This document shows positions 14,783 through 24,538 of a DNA stretch of 50,696 nucleotides, one piece after another. The notes under the pieces are model-generated. The model saw only the letters and a program-made list of their open reading frames with translations. It was not told the origin of the DNA and ran no database searches. Every line of letters begins with the position of its first letter. Position 1 is the first letter of the stretch. The stretch is from Acidocella facilis ATCC 35904 (lineage in GTDB: Bacteria > Pseudomonadota > Alphaproteobacteria > Acetobacterales > Acetobacteraceae). Where the stretch lies: contig NZ_JHYG01000014.1 of the NCBI RefSeq assembly GCF_000687875.1, positions 1 to 50,696 on the forward strand, given 5' to 3'. Position numbers and translations under genes: made by a program.

Positions 14783-17464
14783 TTAGGCGCCGAGGCGCCC
14801 GTGGCAGTGCTTGTATTTCTTGCCGGAGCCGCAGGGGCAGAAGGCGTTGCGCGGGGTGGCGTCCCAGGTTTCGGGGCGGGCGGGGTCCACCTCGTCCGAG
14901 GAGAAGCCTTCCACCACCGGGTCGCTCAGCGCCGGGGCGCCGGGGGCTGGGTGCAGCTCCTGCGTCGCCTCGGCCTGCGGCTCGGCCGGCATCTGCACGC
15001 TCACATGCGCCATCGCCACGCTGACGCGCTCCTTCAGATCGTCCAGCATCGCGGCGAACATCGAGAAGGCTTCGCGCTTATATTCATTCAGCGGGTCGCG
15101 CTGGCCGTAGCCGCGCAGCCCGATGCCCTGGCGCAGATAATCCAGCCCGAGCAGATGCTCCTTCCAGACTGTGTCCAGCGTCTGCAGAAGCACGGATTTC
15201 TCGATATAGGCGGTCAGCTGCGGGCCGAAACCGGTGGCCTTGGCGGCGGCGGCCTCGGCGGCGGCCTGCTCGATGCGCTCACGCAGATGCACCTCGTCAA
15301 TGCCCTCTTCCGCCGCCCAGTCGGCGATCGGCAGATCCAGCCCCAGCACGCGGGCAATGTCCGCCGCCAGCTCCGTCGTCTGCCATTGCTCGGCGAAGGC
15401 TTTTTCCGGCACGCGGTTTTCGACCATCGCGGCGATGACATCATTGCGCATCTCGGTGACGATGTCCGAGACATCCTCGGCGCGCATGAACTCCCGGCGC
15501 TGGGCGTAGACCTCCTTGCGCTGGTCGTTCATCACGTCGTCATATTTCAGCACGTTCTTGCGCATGTCGAAATTGCGGATTTCGACCTTCTTCTGCGCCT
15601 TCTCCAATGCCTTGTTGATCCAGGGATGGATGATCGCCTCGCCATCCTTCAACCCCAGTTTCTGCAGCATGCCGCCCATCCGGTCGGAGCCGAAGATGCG
15701 CATCAGGTCGTCTTCCAGCGACAGGAAGAAGCGCGAGGCGCCGGGGTCGCCCTGTCGGCCGGAGCGGCCGCGCAGCTGGTTGTCGATGCGCCGGCTTTCA
15801 TGGCGCTCGGTGCCGATCACGAAGAGGCCGCCGGCGGCTTTCACCAGCGCATGGTTGGCCTCGATCTCGGCGCGCAGGACGGCGGGGTCGATATCCGGCT
15901 CCAGCGCCAGGCGCATCTCGTAATTGCCGCCGAGTTTGATGTCGGTGCCGCGCCCGGCCATGTTGGTGGCGATGGTGATGGCGCCCGGCGCCCCGGCCTG
16001 GGCGACGATCTTGGCTTCCTGCTCGTGGAAGCGGGCGTTCAGCACGCTGTGCTGGATGCCCTTGGCGGTGAGCAGGTTGGAGATGATTTCGCTTTTCTCG
16101 ATCGAGGTGGTGCCGACCAGCACTGGCTGGCCGCGCTCCCGGCATTCCTGGATCAGGCTGGCGACCGCCTCGTATTTCTCGGCCGCCGAGCGATAGACCT
16201 CGTCATGCTGGTCGTCGCGCGCCACCGGCACGTTGGTGGGGATTTCGACGACGCTGAGCTTGTAGATCTGCTCGAACTCGTCCGCCTCGGTCATCGCCGT
16301 GCCGGTCATGCCGGAGAGCTTGGGGTAGAGGCGGAAATAATTTTGGAAGGTGATGGAGGCGAGCGTCTGGTTCTCCTGCTGAACCTCAACCCGCTCCTTG
16401 GCTTCCAGCGCCTGGTGCAGACCATCCGAATAGCGGCGGCCTTCGAGCATGCGGCCGGTGAATTCGTCGATGATGACGATTTTGCCGTCGCGGACGATAT
16501 AATCGACATCGCGGGCGAAGAGGGTGCGGGCACGCAGGCTTTGCTGGACGTGATGGACCAGGGCGACATTGCTGCGGTCATACAGCCCGCCGGTGAGCAG
16601 GCCGGTCTGCTGCAGCATCTCTTCGACGGTCTCGGCCCCCAGCTCGGTCATGTTCACCGTGCGGGCTTTCTCGTCCTTCTCGTAATATTCATGCTTGCCG
16701 TCCTCGGCGAACTGGCCGCGGGCGAGGAAGGCCTCGACCACCGTATCCACCTGGGCGTAGAGGCCGGTGGGCTCATCCGAGGGGCCGGAGATGATCAGCG
16801 GGGTGCGGGCCTCGTCGATCAGGATCGAGTCGACCTCATCGACGATGGCGTAGAAGAAGGGCCGCTGGACCATGTCCTCCAGCCGGTACTTCATATTATC
16901 GCGCAGATAATCGAAACCGAATTCGTTGTTGGTGCCGTAGGTGATGTCGGCGGCATAGGCGGCGCGGCGGTGCTGCTCCTCCACGGCGGGAATGATGACG
17001 CCGGTGGACAGGCCCAGGAAGCCGTAGAGCTGGCCCATCTGCTGGGCGTCGCGGCTGGCCAGATAATCGTTGACGGTGACGACATGCACGCCCTTGCCGG
17101 CGAGCGCGTTCAGATAGACCGCCAGCGTGGCGACCAGGGTCTTGCCCTCGCCGGTCTTCATTTCGGCAATGCGGCCCTCATGCAGCACCATGCCGCCGAT
17201 CAGCTGCACATCGAAATGGCGCATGCCGAGCACCCGGCGCGAGGCCTCGCGGACCACGGCGAAGGCTTCCTCCAGCAGCTCGTCCAGGCTCTCCCCGGCT
17301 TCGATCCGGGCCTTGAATTCGGCGGTTTTCGCGGCCAGGGCGGCATCGTCCAGCGCCTGCAGGGCGGGTTCCAGCGCATTGATGGCGGCGACCCGGCGCT
17401 TGAAGCTTTTCAGGGCGCGGTCATTGCTGGAGCCGAAAACGGCGCGGGCGAGGCTGGAGAGCAT
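14783..17464 (-). CDS. secA: preprotein translocase ATPase SecA
   Basis: SecA drives export of unfolded preproteins through SecYEG. The 893-residue protein is full length. The Walker A site is in [13 protein letters not shown], and [13 protein letters not shown] is the DEAD-like box. The preprotein cross-linking domain follows. The second motor domain contains [14 protein letters not shown] and [11 protein letters not shown]. The C-terminus ends in the zinc-binding tail [14 protein letters not shown], which binds SecB and phospholipid. The start [16 protein letters not shown] is the family norm. It lies 84 bases downstream of the bestrophin-like gene on the same strand. Confidence 0.98.
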   Translation of the reverse strand: MLSSLARAVFGSSNDRALKSFKRRVAAINALEPALQALDDAALAAKTAEFKARIEAGESLDELLEEAFAVVREASRRVLGMRHFDVQLIGGMVLHEGRIAEMKTGEGKTLVATLAVYLNALAGKGVHVVTVNDYLASRDAQQMGQLYGFLGLSTGVIIPAVEEQHRRAAYAADITYGTNNEFGFDYLRDNMKYRLEDMVQRPFFYAIVDEVDSILIDEARTPLIISGPSDEPTGLYAQVDTVVEAFLARGQFAEDGKHEYYEKDEKARTVNMTELGAETVEEMLQQTGLLTGGLYDRSNVALVHHVQQSLRARTLFARDVDYIVRDGKIVIIDEFTGRMLEGRRYSDGLHQALEAKERVEVQQENQTLASITFQNYFRLYPKLSGMTGTAMTEADEFEQIYKLSVVEIPTNVPVARDDQHDEVYRSAAEKYEAVASLIQECRERGQPVLVGTTSIEKSEIISNLLTAKGIQHSVLNARFHEQEAKIVAQAGAPGAITIATNMAGRGTDIKLGGNYEMRLALEPDIDPAVLRAEIEANHALVKAAGGLFVIGTERHESRRIDNQLRGRSGRQGDPGASRFFLSLEDDLMRIFGSDRMGGMLQKLGLKDGEAIIHPWINKALEKAQKKVEIRNFDMRKNVLKYDDVMNDQRKEVYAQRREFMRAEDVSDIVTEMRNDVIAAMVENRVPEKAFAEQWQTTELAADIARVLGLDLPIADWAAEEGIDEVHLRERIEQAAAEAAAAKATGFGPQLTAYIEKSVLLQTLDTVWKEHLLGLDYLRQGIGLRGYGQRDPLNEYKREAFSMFAAMLDDLKERVSVAMAHVSVQMPAEPQAEATQELHPAPGAPALSDPVVEGFSSDEVDPARPETWDATPRNAFCPCGSGKKYKHCHGRLGA

Positions 17465-17548
17465 GATGGACAGAAAATCCGCACGGCTGATGATAAAGGA
17501 CGAGCGTTGACATAGTCGCGGGGGCAGGCAGGGTCAAATAACCGCGCC

Positions 17549-18400
17549 TCAGAGCAGCACGAAATCCTTGGCCGCCAAGGGCTCCGGCGGGGTTTCGCCC
17601 AGCGCCTCGGCGACGGCGATCTCGATGGCGCGGACCATCGCATCCAGAGGCAGGCCGTTGGCGGTGTCGGAGAACGGGGCTTCCAGCTCCTCGCCCAGCG
17701 CATCCAGCCCCAGGAAGGAATAGGCCAGGGTCAGGCTGAGGACCGGGGTGCAGATACCCAGCGTGTCCACCATGCCGAAGGGCAGCAGGATGCAGAACAG
17801 CCAGACCATACGGTGCAGCATCAGCGAATAGGCGAAGGGCATCGGCGCCCCGCGCAGCCGCTCGCAGGCGCTCTGGATGCCGGCCATGGTGCCGAGATGG
17901 TCGGAAAACAGCCGGTAGGTGATGTCGGAGATCCGCCCGTCGCGCTGGCGGGCGCCGAAATGATGCGCCAGCTCGGTCAGCAGGCGGCCGGGTTTGGCCG
18001 GGGCGGTGCCGCGTAGCTCGTGGCGGAGCTGGCTGGCGAAGGCGGCGGTCAGGCGCGCGCCCTGGCGGTGCAGCGGGTCTTCCGCCGGCAGCAAGGCGGT
18101 GAGGTCGCGCAGAAAATTGCGTGAGGCGGCGATCAGCGCCCCCCATTGTTTGCGCCCCTCCCACCAGCGATCGTAACAGGCATTGTTCCGGAAACCGAGG
18201 AAGATCGGCACGCTGAGCCCCAGCATGGTGAATGGCGCTGGGCTGGGTACGCCGATCAGGCCGGGCCAGAGATGGTGCAGCCCCACGGCGAGGATGGCGA
18301 TCAGCCCGATGAAGATCAGCCGGGGGGCGATGGTCGGCAGCACCGAGCCGCGCAGCAGGAAGATCAGGCCAAAGCCGGTGGGCCGGGGGCGGACAATCAT
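17549..18400 (-). CDS. bestrophin-like (UPF0187/YneE) membrane channel protein
   Basis: This 283-residue membrane protein of the bacterial bestrophin family probably conducts ions. The N-terminus MIVRPRPTGFGLIFLLRGSV, the motif GFRNNACYDRWWEGRKQWGAL and the later PFAYSLMLHRMVWLFCILLPFGM are hallmarks of the family. The second hydrophobic block (ICTPVLSLTLAYSFLGLDALGEELE-PF) follows. I chose the ATG at 18400; the longer frame adds an arginine-rich stretch that does not fit. Physiological ion and role are unknown, and no functional link to secA is evident. Confidence 0.88.
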   Translation of the reverse strand: MIVRPRPTGFGLIFLLRGSVLPTIAPRLIFIGLIAILAVGLHHLWPGLIGVPSPAPFTMLGLSVPIFLGFRNNACYDRWWEGRKQWGALIAASRNFLRDLTALLPAEDPLHRQGARLTAAFASQLRHELRGTAPAKPGRLLTELAHHFGARQRDGRISDITYRLFSDHLGTMAGIQSACERLRGAPMPFAYSLMLHRMVWLFCILLPFGMVDTLGICTPVLSLTLAYSFLGLDALGEELEAPFSDTANGLPLDAMVRAIEIAVAEALGETPPEPLAAKDFVLL

Positions 18401-18498
18401 GGCCGGCCTCCTACACCGGACGCCAGCCCGGGGCCAGTCTTGCCGGGCGCGGGGCTTTGGCTCATAGGAGCGGCATCGCAAAATAAGGTTTTCTATAG

Positions 18499-19410
18499 AT
18501 GCGCCATTCGTCCACGCTCTCCGCTCTGGCTCTTGCGCTGGCCTTGGCCGCGCCGGCCGCGTATGCGCAAACCACCGCGCCCGCCGCGCCGGCTGCCGCC
18601 CCCGCCGCCCCGGCTGATGCCAACCCGGTGGTCGCCACCGTGAACGGCTCGCCGATCCATATGAGCGAAATCCAGGCCGACGCGCAGAGCCTGCCGCCGC
18701 AGGCCCAGCAACTGCCGCCCGAGCAGCTGTTGCCGATGCTCGTCAACCAGGAAATCGACCGCAAGGCGCTGCTGATCGCCGCCCAGAAGGAGGACCTGCA
18801 GAAGGACCCCGAGGTGGCCAAGCGCATGCAGGATGCCGCCAATATCCAGCTGGAAAACGCCTATGTGCAGAAGGCGGTCGCCGCGCAGGTGACCGACACC
18901 GCCGTGCAGGCCTATTACGACCAGCATTACGCCAACAAGCCCGGCCCGGAGCAGGTGGATGCCCGCCATATCCTGGTGAAGACCAAGGCCGAGGCCGAGG
19001 ACATCATCAAGCAGCTCAACAAGGGCGCGGATTTCGCCAAGCTCGCGGAGAAGGACAGCATCGACCCCGGCGCCAAGAATGGCGGTGAGCTCGGCTGGTT
19101 CTCCAAGGATGAGATGGTGCCGGCCTTCGCCGATGCCGCCTTCGCGCTGAAGAAGGGCGAGTACACCAAGACCCCGGTGCAGACGCAGTTCGGCTGGCAC
19201 GTGATCCTGAATGAAGGCCACCGCACCGCGCCGACCCCGGCGCTCGCCGATGTGCAGCAGGATATCCGCCAGAAGCTGACCGACCAGGCGGTGCAGAACG
19301 TGCTGGATCAGGTGCGCGGCCAGGTGAAGATCCAGGTCTTCGGGCCGGATGGAAAGCCGGTGCCGCAGACCCCCGCCGCGCCCGCGGCCGGCGCCGACAA
19401 GAGCAAGTAA
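18499..19410 (+). CDS. periplasmic parvulin-type peptidyl-prolyl isomerase
   Basis: This 303-residue exported foldase has a signal peptide (about 1-23, ending AAYA before QTTAP), an Ala/Pro-rich linker and a SurA/PrsA-like N-terminal helical domain (NPVVATVNGSPIHMSEI). A parvulin domain follows (about 150-245), with VDARHILVKTKAEAEDIIKQL, LGWFSKDEMVPAFADAAF and QFGWHVILNE. The C-terminus is Ala/Pro-rich. It probably isomerises prolines in outer-membrane or secreted proteins. It is followed six bases later by argJ. It could be cytoplasmic-membrane anchored if the signal is not cleaved. Confidence 0.92.
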   Translation: MRHSSTLSALALALALAAPAAYAQTTAPAAPAAAPAAPADANPVVATVNGSPIHMSEIQADAQSLPPQAQQLPPEQLLPMLVNQEIDRKALLIAAQKEDLQKDPEVAKRMQDAANIQLENAYVQKAVAAQVTDTAVQAYYDQHYANKPGPEQVDARHILVKTKAEAEDIIKQLNKGADFAKLAEKDSIDPGAKNGGELGWFSKDEMVPAFADAAFALKKGEYTKTPVQTQFGWHVILNEGHRTAPTPALADVQQDIRQKLTDQAVQNVLDQVRGQVKIQVFGPDGKPVPQTPAAPAAGADKSK

Positions 19411-19416
19411 GCCGCG

Positions 19417-20646
19417 ATGGCCGGCCAGCTGCCCGTCTCGCCCTTGGCGCTCCCGATGCCAAAGCTGCCGCCGATCGCCGGTGTGCGTTTGGCGACCGCG
19501 GAGGCGGGGGTTCGTTATAAAGGGCGAACCGACGTGCTGCTGGCCGAGCTGGCGGAGGGCACCAGCGTTGCCGGGGTGTTTACCAAAAATCTCTGCCCCG
19601 GCGCGCCCGTCACCTGGTGCCGGGAGGTGCTGCCCGGCGGCACTGCCCGGGCTTTGGTGGTGAATGCCGGCAATGCCAACGTGTTTACCGGTGCCGCCGG
19701 GGCGCGCGCGGTGGAGGCGACGGCAAAGGCCGCCGCCGCCACGCTGGGGGCGCAGACCGGCGAGGTGTTCCTGGCCTCCACCGGGGTGATCGGCGAGCCC
19801 TTGCCGGCGGAGCGGATCGTCGCGGTGATGGATCAGTTGAAGGCGGATCTGACCGAGGATCGCTTTGCCGAGGCGGCGAAGGCGATCATGACCACCGATA
19901 CCTTCCCGAAAGGCGCCACCCGCACCGCCAAGCTGGGCGGCGTTGAGGTGCGGATCAACGGCATCGCCAAGGGGTCGGGCATGATCGCCCCGGACATGGC
20001 GACGATGCTGAGCTTCATTTTCACCGATGCCGCCATTCCCGCCAGCGCCCTGCAGGCGATGCTGAGCAAGAGCGTGGAGGGCACCTTCAACTGCGTGACC
20101 ATCGATTCCGATACCTCGACCTCGGACACGGTGCTGCTGTTCGCGACCGGTGCCGCCGGCAACAAGCCGACCGAAGACCCCGGCCAGCTGGCGGATTTCC
20201 GCCGTGCGCTGCATGAGGTGCTGCATGAGCTGGCGATGCTGGTGGTGCGCGACGGCGAAGGCGCGCAGAAGCTGGTGACGATCAAGGTCGAAGGCGCGGT
20301 GAGCCATGCCTCGGCGAAGAAGATCGCGCTCGCCATCGCCAACTCGCCTTTGGTGAAAACCGCCATTGCCGGTGAGGACGCGAATTGGGGCCGGATTGTC
20401 ATGGCGGTCGGCAAGGCCGGCGAGCCGGCGGACCGCGATAAGCTCGGTGTTGCGGTTGGCGGTGTCTGGATGGCCAAGGCTGGCGGCGTGGTGCCGGGCT
20501 ATGATGAGACCCCGGTGGTGGCGCATATGAAAGGCCGCGAGATCGAGTTGGTGGTCGATATCGGGCTGGGCGAGGGCCATGCCACGGTGTGGACCTGCGA
20601 TCTCACCCACGGCTATATCGACATTAACGGCTCCTACCGGAGCTGA
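19417..20646 (+). CDS. argJ: bifunctional glutamate N-acetyltransferase / ornithine acetyltransferase
   Basis: ArgJ transfers acetyl from N-acetylornithine to glutamate (and from acetyl-CoA in bifunctional forms), in the cyclic arginine pathway. The 409-residue precursor self-cleaves before the nucleophilic threonine in [16 protein letters not shown], giving alpha and beta chains. The substrate motif [16 protein letters not shown] and the C-terminal [13 protein letters not shown] are typical. The ribosome site is weak, and coupling to the isomerase gene six bases upstream is likely. A strong terminator follows at once. Confidence 0.97.
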   Translation: MAGQLPVSPLALPMPKLPPIAGVRLATAEAGVRYKGRTDVLLAELAEGTSVAGVFTKNLCPGAPVTWCREVLPGGTARALVVNAGNANVFTGAAGARAVEATAKAAAATLGAQTGEVFLASTGVIGEPLPAERIVAVMDQLKADLTEDRFAEAAKAIMTTDTFPKGATRTAKLGGVEVRINGIAKGSGMIAPDMATMLSFIFTDAAIPASALQAMLSKSVEGTFNCVTIDSDTSTSDTVLLFATGAAGNKPTEDPGQLADFRRALHEVLHELAMLVVRDGEGAQKLVTIKVEGAVSHASAKKIALAIANSPLVKTAIAGEDANWGRIVMAVGKAGEPADRDKLGVAVGGVWMAKAGGVVPGYDETPVVAHMKGREIELVVDIGLGEGHATVWTCDLTHGYIDINGSYRS

Positions 20647-20651
20647 CACAG

Positions 20652-20673
20652 GGCCCCGCGAGGGGCCTTTTTT
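20652..20673 (+). terminator. Rho-independent terminator after argJ
   Basis: GGCCCC at 20652-20657, loop GCGA, GGGGCC at 20662-20667, then six T. It begins six bases after the argJ stop. Confidence 0.9.
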
Positions 20674-20692
20674 GTGAGATGTTGTAACCGGC

Positions 20693-22105
20693 TCAGCGCA
20701 TCAGCCCTTCCATGCGCGCGGCCAGGGCCTGGGCGAGCTGGCGGCGCCAGGGCGGGCTGGCTGGGTTGGCCAGCACCTGGTCCTCATGGGTGAAGCTGGC
20801 GATGATGGCGTTATAGCCGAGCCAGCGCAGCGGCTCCGGCTCCCAGCTTCGCAAGGCCTGGCGCATGGCGCGGTCCTGGATGACCCAGGGCTGGCGCGTC
20901 TCCGGTGTCTCCTGCCCCAGGATCAGGTCGGCCAAGGTGCGGCCACCGAGATTGGCGGCGCCGACACCCTCCCCGCCATAGCCGCCGGAGAGCGCGATGC
21001 GGTTGCGCCGGTCCAGCAGCATATGCGGCTGAAACCGCCGGGACATGCCGAGATTGCCGCCCCAGCGATGCGTGATTTTGGCATCGCACAGTTGCGGGAA
21101 CAAATCGGTGAGCAGATGAAGGCGCAGCCCTTCCTCGGCGTCGGTAAGGGTGAAATCTGTGCGCAGCCTGCCGCCGAAGCGATAACCGCCGCGCGCCCCG
21201 AAAACCAGCCGGTCATCCGCCGTACGCTGGCCATAAGTGACTTGCCGGGAGAATTCGCTGAAGGATTGGCCGCGGGAAAGGCCGATGCCGGCCCAGACAG
21301 AGGCGGGCAACGGCTCGGTGGCGATGAGCAGGCTTTGCACCGGCAGCTGATACGCGCCCAGCGGCGGCAGGGTGGCGGCGTAGCCTTCCACCGCTGGGAT
21401 CACCCAATCGGCGCTGACCTTGCCCTGCGCTGTTCGCACCTGGCCGGGTGCCCAGCCGGTGGCCGGCGTATGCTCATAAATCCGCACACCCAGCCGCTCC
21501 ACCGCCACGGCCAGGCCGCGCGCCAGCTTGGCCGGCTGGATGGTGGCGCAATGCGGGGTGTAGAGCGCGCCCAGCGCGCCGTGCAGGCGCAGCTGCTGGG
21601 AGAGCTCTTCCGGCGGCAGCCACCAGGCGTCTGACTCCTGATAGCCTTCAGCGTAAAGCTCGTGCAGCCAGCCGCGCAGCCGGGCTTCCTGCTCCGGATA
21701 GCGCGCGGCGCAATAGAGCGTGCCGCCTTTGCGGAAATCGCAGCCAATTTCTTCCCGCGCGGTGACGTGGCCAACCTCGTCCGGGATGGCGTGCAGCAGC
21801 GCCCAGCTTTCGCGCCGCTGCGGCTCGGGCAGATGGCCGACCAGCCGGTTCTCGCCCAGCACCGCCCCCATCACCCATCCGCCATTGCGGCCCGAGGCCC
21901 CGAAGCCGGCGCGCCTGGCCTCCAGCACCGCGATGTTCAGATGCGGGGCGCGGGTTTTCAGGTAATAGGCGGTCCAGAGCCCGGTATAGCCGGCGCCGAT
22001 GATGGCGATGTCCGCCACGATGTCACCCGCCAGCGCCGGGCGCGGGGTGAGGGGTTCATCCAGTCCGTCCCACCAGAGGCTGATCCTGCGCCAATCTTCA
22101 TCCAT
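20693..22105 (-). CDS. FAD-dependent oxidoreductase of the DAO/PuuB family
   Basis: This 470-residue flavoprotein has an N-terminal Rossmann dinucleotide site (DIAIIGAGYTGLWTAYYL), ASGRNGG, and a C-terminal FAD-contacting segment (IALSGGYGGEGVGAANLGGRTLADLILG). The pattern is that of D-amino acid oxidase-like proteins close to gamma-glutamylputrescine oxidase, which oxidise amines or amino acids. The substrate cannot be told from sequence, and no putrescine pathway genes adjoin it. It starts 48 bases before the Sco1 gene stop on the same strand. Confidence 0.85.
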   Translation of the reverse strand: MDEDWRRISLWWDGLDEPLTPRPALAGDIVADIAIIGAGYTGLWTAYYLKTRAPHLNIAVLEARRAGFGASGRNGGWVMGAVLGENRLVGHLPEPQRRESWALLHAIPDEVGHVTAREEIGCDFRKGGTLYCAARYPEQEARLRGWLHELYAEGYQESDAWWLPPEELSQQLRLHGALGALYTPHCATIQPAKLARGLAVAVERLGVRIYEHTPATGWAPGQVRTAQGKVSADWVIPAVEGYAATLPPLGAYQLPVQSLLIATEPLPASVWAGIGLSRGQSFSEFSRQVTYGQRTADDRLVFGARGGYRFGGRLRTDFTLTDAEEGLRLHLLTDLFPQLCDAKITHRWGGNLGMSRRFQPHMLLDRRNRIALSGGYGGEGVGAANLGGRTLADLILGQETPETRQPWVIQDRAMRQALRSWEPEPLRWLGYNAIIASFTHEDQVLANPASPPWRRQLAQALAARMEGLMR

Positions 22106-22152
22106 GCCGGCAAGCTAACAGAGAGCGGCCGGGATGGCATGACGCCGCAGCA

Positions 22153-22731
22153 CTAACCTTGTGCGACCTCGCGCAGATCCCGCGCCACGCCCTCGATATC
22201 CGGCTTCGCCGTGTCCAGCCCGGCGATGATGAATTCCGGCGCGCCCTTGGCGTTGAACACATAGATCGCGGCGGAATGGGTGACGGTATAGACCGGCGTT
22301 TTCACCACCGAGAACACCACCCGGTAGCGCCGCGCCAGATCATAAAGCTGGTCCGCGCTGCCGCGCAGCCCGATGACATTATCGCCGAACAAGGCCGCAT
22401 ATTGGTTGAGCACGCCCGGCGTGTCGCGGTCCGGATCGACGGTGACGAACAGGATTTTCACCTTCTCCGCCGCCGCGCCCATCGCCTTCTGCACACGTTG
22501 CAGGTTGTAGAGGGTGGTCGGGCAGACATCCGGGCAGTTGGTGTAGCCGAAATAGAGCAGGGTGACATCGCCCCGGAAATCTGCTGCGGTCACGGTTTTG
22601 CCGGTTTTCGTGTCGGTCATGGTGAAGGCGAGGTCAGGCACCAGCCCGCGCACATTCACATCCTGGGCGGAGAGCTGATGATGGCAGGCGGCGAGAGCCA
22701 AGGGGCTGAGAAGCAGGGACCGGCGCAGCAT
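22153..22731 (-). CDS. SCO1/SenC-family copper chaperone lipoprotein
   Basis: This 192-residue thioredoxin-fold protein delivers copper to cytochrome oxidase or acts as a thiol reductase. The lipobox LALAAC places the lipidated cysteine at 16. The metal site is Cys66 and Cys70 (TNCPDVCPT) with His152 (VTHSAAIYV). Preceding FRGDVTLLYFGYTNCP and following VTVDPDRDTP are typical. I use the ATG at 22731, which gives a clean lipoprotein signal, rather than the longer frame. A dispersed palindrome lies just upstream. Confidence 0.92.
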   Translation of the reverse strand: MLRRSLLLSPLALAACHHQLSAQDVNVRGLVPDLAFTMTDTKTGKTVTAADFRGDVTLLYFGYTNCPDVCPTTLYNLQRVQKAMGAAAEKVKILFVTVDPDRDTPGVLNQYAALFGDNVIGLRGSADQLYDLARRYRVVFSVVKTPVYTVTHSAAIYVFNAKGAPEFIIAGLDTAKPDIEGVARDLREVAQG

Positions 22732-22773
22732 GTGAAAGCTTCTGCGCCAGCCCCTGCCGCGTGGCAAGGCTTA

Positions 22774-22830
22774 GAACAATATGTGTTTATCTTGACGCGC
22801 CAGCGTCAAGATAAACACATGAAATTGCTT
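22774..22830 (+). repeat. 57-bp dispersed palindrome, copy 3 (extended unit to 22872)
   Basis: GAACAATATGTGTTTATCTTGACGC pairs with GCGTCAAGATAAACACATGAAATTGCTT around CCA. This copy has the best pairing around its centre. Similarity to copy 4 continues to its right, through AACCCCTCTCGCGCTAC at 22856-22872, so the full unit is about 100 bp and its end includes the stop codon of the M3 peptidase gene. It lies between that gene and sco1, both on the minus strand. Confidence 0.85.
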
Positions 22831-22868
22831 GCCAAACTATGAGCGAATGGGTGTGAACCCCTCTCGCG

Positions 22869-24536
22869 CTACAGATCGAGAACCATCTGCGCCGCCCGCA
22901 CCGCCTCTTCCAGCGCGCCGGGCTGGAAGGGCGAGGTGAGCCCGGCCGAGGCCGCCAACCCCAGAAACGGTTCCGAGCCGCCGCGCCCGCAGAGTGTGAC
23001 GTAATCCTGCAAGGCGGCCGCGTAATCCGCCCTTGCCTTCACCCAGAATTGCAAAGCGCAGCATTCCGCCAGCGTGTAGTCGATATAGTAAAAGGGCGAG
23101 CCGAAAATATGGCCCTGCGCCTGCCAGCGCCCGCCTTGCGCCGGGTAGGCGAGATCCCCCCAGTCCCGCCAGGGCAAGTAAAGCGCTTCCAGCCGCTTCC
23201 ACATTGCATGGCGCTCGGCTGGGGTGGCTTGTGGATTGGCGTAGATCTCGTGCTGGAAATGATCGACGCAGACGCCGTAGGGCAGGAAGGCGATGGACTG
23301 GATGAGATGCATGCGCCGGTAGCGCGCGGCGTTCTCCTCGCCGACCATCAGCCCGATATAGGGGTAGGCGAGATGCTCCAGGCTCATCGAATGGATCTCG
23401 GCGGATTCGTAGGTCGGCCAGAGATAGTCGAAGCTGGGCTGGGTGCGGGAGCGGTAATTCTGGAAGGCGTGGCCCATCTCGTGGGTGAATACGTCGATAT
23501 CGTGATGGGTGCCGTTGAAATTCGCGAAGATGAAGGGCAGCCCGGCGACGGGGAACGAGGTGCAGAAGCCGCCGGGGGCTTTCGCGGGACGGTTATCGAG
23601 GTCGAGAAAGCCGTTCTCGTTCATCAGCCGGTAGAAGGCGGCCAGGTCCGGGTTCATGGCGTCGAACATCGCCTGCGCCTGGGTGCGCAGGAAGCTTTCA
23701 TCGCCGGCGGGCTCGACATTGCCTTGCGGGTCCATCAGCGGCTCGTCCCAGGCGAACAGCCTGTCCCAGCCTTCCTGCGCGCGGCGGCTTTCGAAAAACC
23801 GGGCAACCAGCGGGGTGACGTGCTGGCGCACCTGGTCGCGGTAGGTGGCGACATCGGCGGCGGTGTAATCCACCCGGCGCATGCGCCGGTAGCCGAGTTC
23901 GGTGAAGCTGGAAAAGCCGAGTTTTTGCGCCATCCGGGTGCGCAGTTTGACCAGCTCGTCGTAAATCTCGTCGAAAGCGGCGGCGTTTTCCGCGAAGAAG
24001 CGCCAGCGTGCTGTCTCCGCTTTGTGGCGCATCTCCCGGCTCAGGCTCTGCTGGTAGGGGGCGAGGCCGGAGAGATTGGTGGTCTTGCCGTCGATCTCGA
24101 TTTTCGCCGAGGCGAGCAGCGCCACATAGCGGGCCTGCAATTTCGCTTCCGCCTGCAGATCGGCCTCGATCGCGGGGGAAAAGGTGGTGATGTCCGTCTC
24201 CCAGAGCCGCAAGGCGTGGGCGCCGGCCAGTTTTTCCACAAGGCCGCGGTCCGGGTGCGCCAGCAGCCGGGTTTTGAAGGCCGTTTCGTGGCTGGTGATG
24301 ACCGGGGCGATTTCGTCGCGATAATCCTGCGCGGCCTTGCGGGCTTCGTCCTGGGTGTCCTGCTCGAAGCGCAGATGGGTGAGCGCGCTCCATTGCTCGG
24401 CCGCGCGGCGGGCAGCTTCCCACTCGCTGATGGCGGTGGCGAGATCCCCTTCATCCAGCCGCGCATTCAGCGCCGCGTAGGTGGCGGCGAGGCTCTCGCG
24501 GGTTGGGGTGGCTGCCTCAATGTCTGAAAATTTCAT
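22869..24536 (-). CDS. M3-family oligoendopeptidase (PepF-like)
   Basis: This 555-residue zinc oligopeptidase has the active site HEMGH at residues 352-356 (VFTHEMGHAFQN), with the distal glutamate in YESAEIHSMSLEH. Length and the order of the N-terminal helical domain and M3 catalytic domain match PepF clade enzymes that degrade short cytoplasmic peptides. The ATG at 24536 with a GAGGA site is preferred to a TTG six bases earlier. It starts two bases after the rmuC stop, so the pair is an operon. The stop codon lies in the extended end of repeat copy 3. Confidence 0.93.
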   Translation of the reverse strand: MKFSDIEAATPTRESLAATYAALNARLDEGDLATAISEWEAARRAAEQWSALTHLRFEQDTQDEARKAAQDYRDEIAPVITSHETAFKTRLLAHPDRGLVEKLAGAHALRLWETDITTFSPAIEADLQAEAKLQARYVALLASAKIEIDGKTTNLSGLAPYQQSLSREMRHKAETARWRFFAENAAAFDEIYDELVKLRTRMAQKLGFSSFTELGYRRMRRVDYTAADVATYRDQVRQHVTPLVARFFESRRAQEGWDRLFAWDEPLMDPQGNVEPAGDESFLRTQAQAMFDAMNPDLAAFYRLMNENGFLDLDNRPAKAPGGFCTSFPVAGLPFIFANFNGTHHDIDVFTHEMGHAFQNYRSRTQPSFDYLWPTYESAEIHSMSLEHLAYPYIGLMVGEENAARYRRMHLIQSIAFLPYGVCVDHFQHEIYANPQATPAERHAMWKRLEALYLPWRDWGDLAYPAQGGRWQAQGHIFGSPFYYIDYTLAECCALQFWVKARADYAAALQDYVTLCGRGGSEPFLGLAASAGLTSPFQPGALEEAVRAAQMVLDL

Positions 24537-24538
24537 GC

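Noticed and set aside
14801-17515. 904-codon open frame antisense to secA
   Set aside because: It mirrors secA codon for codon. Its text is low-complexity Ala/Gly/His/Asp with no domain, as expected opposite a GC-rich gene with third-position bias.
18493-20649. 718-codon open frame antisense to the isomerase and argJ genes
   Set aside because: It spans two well-supported genes and their junction on the other strand; composition is that of a shadow frame.
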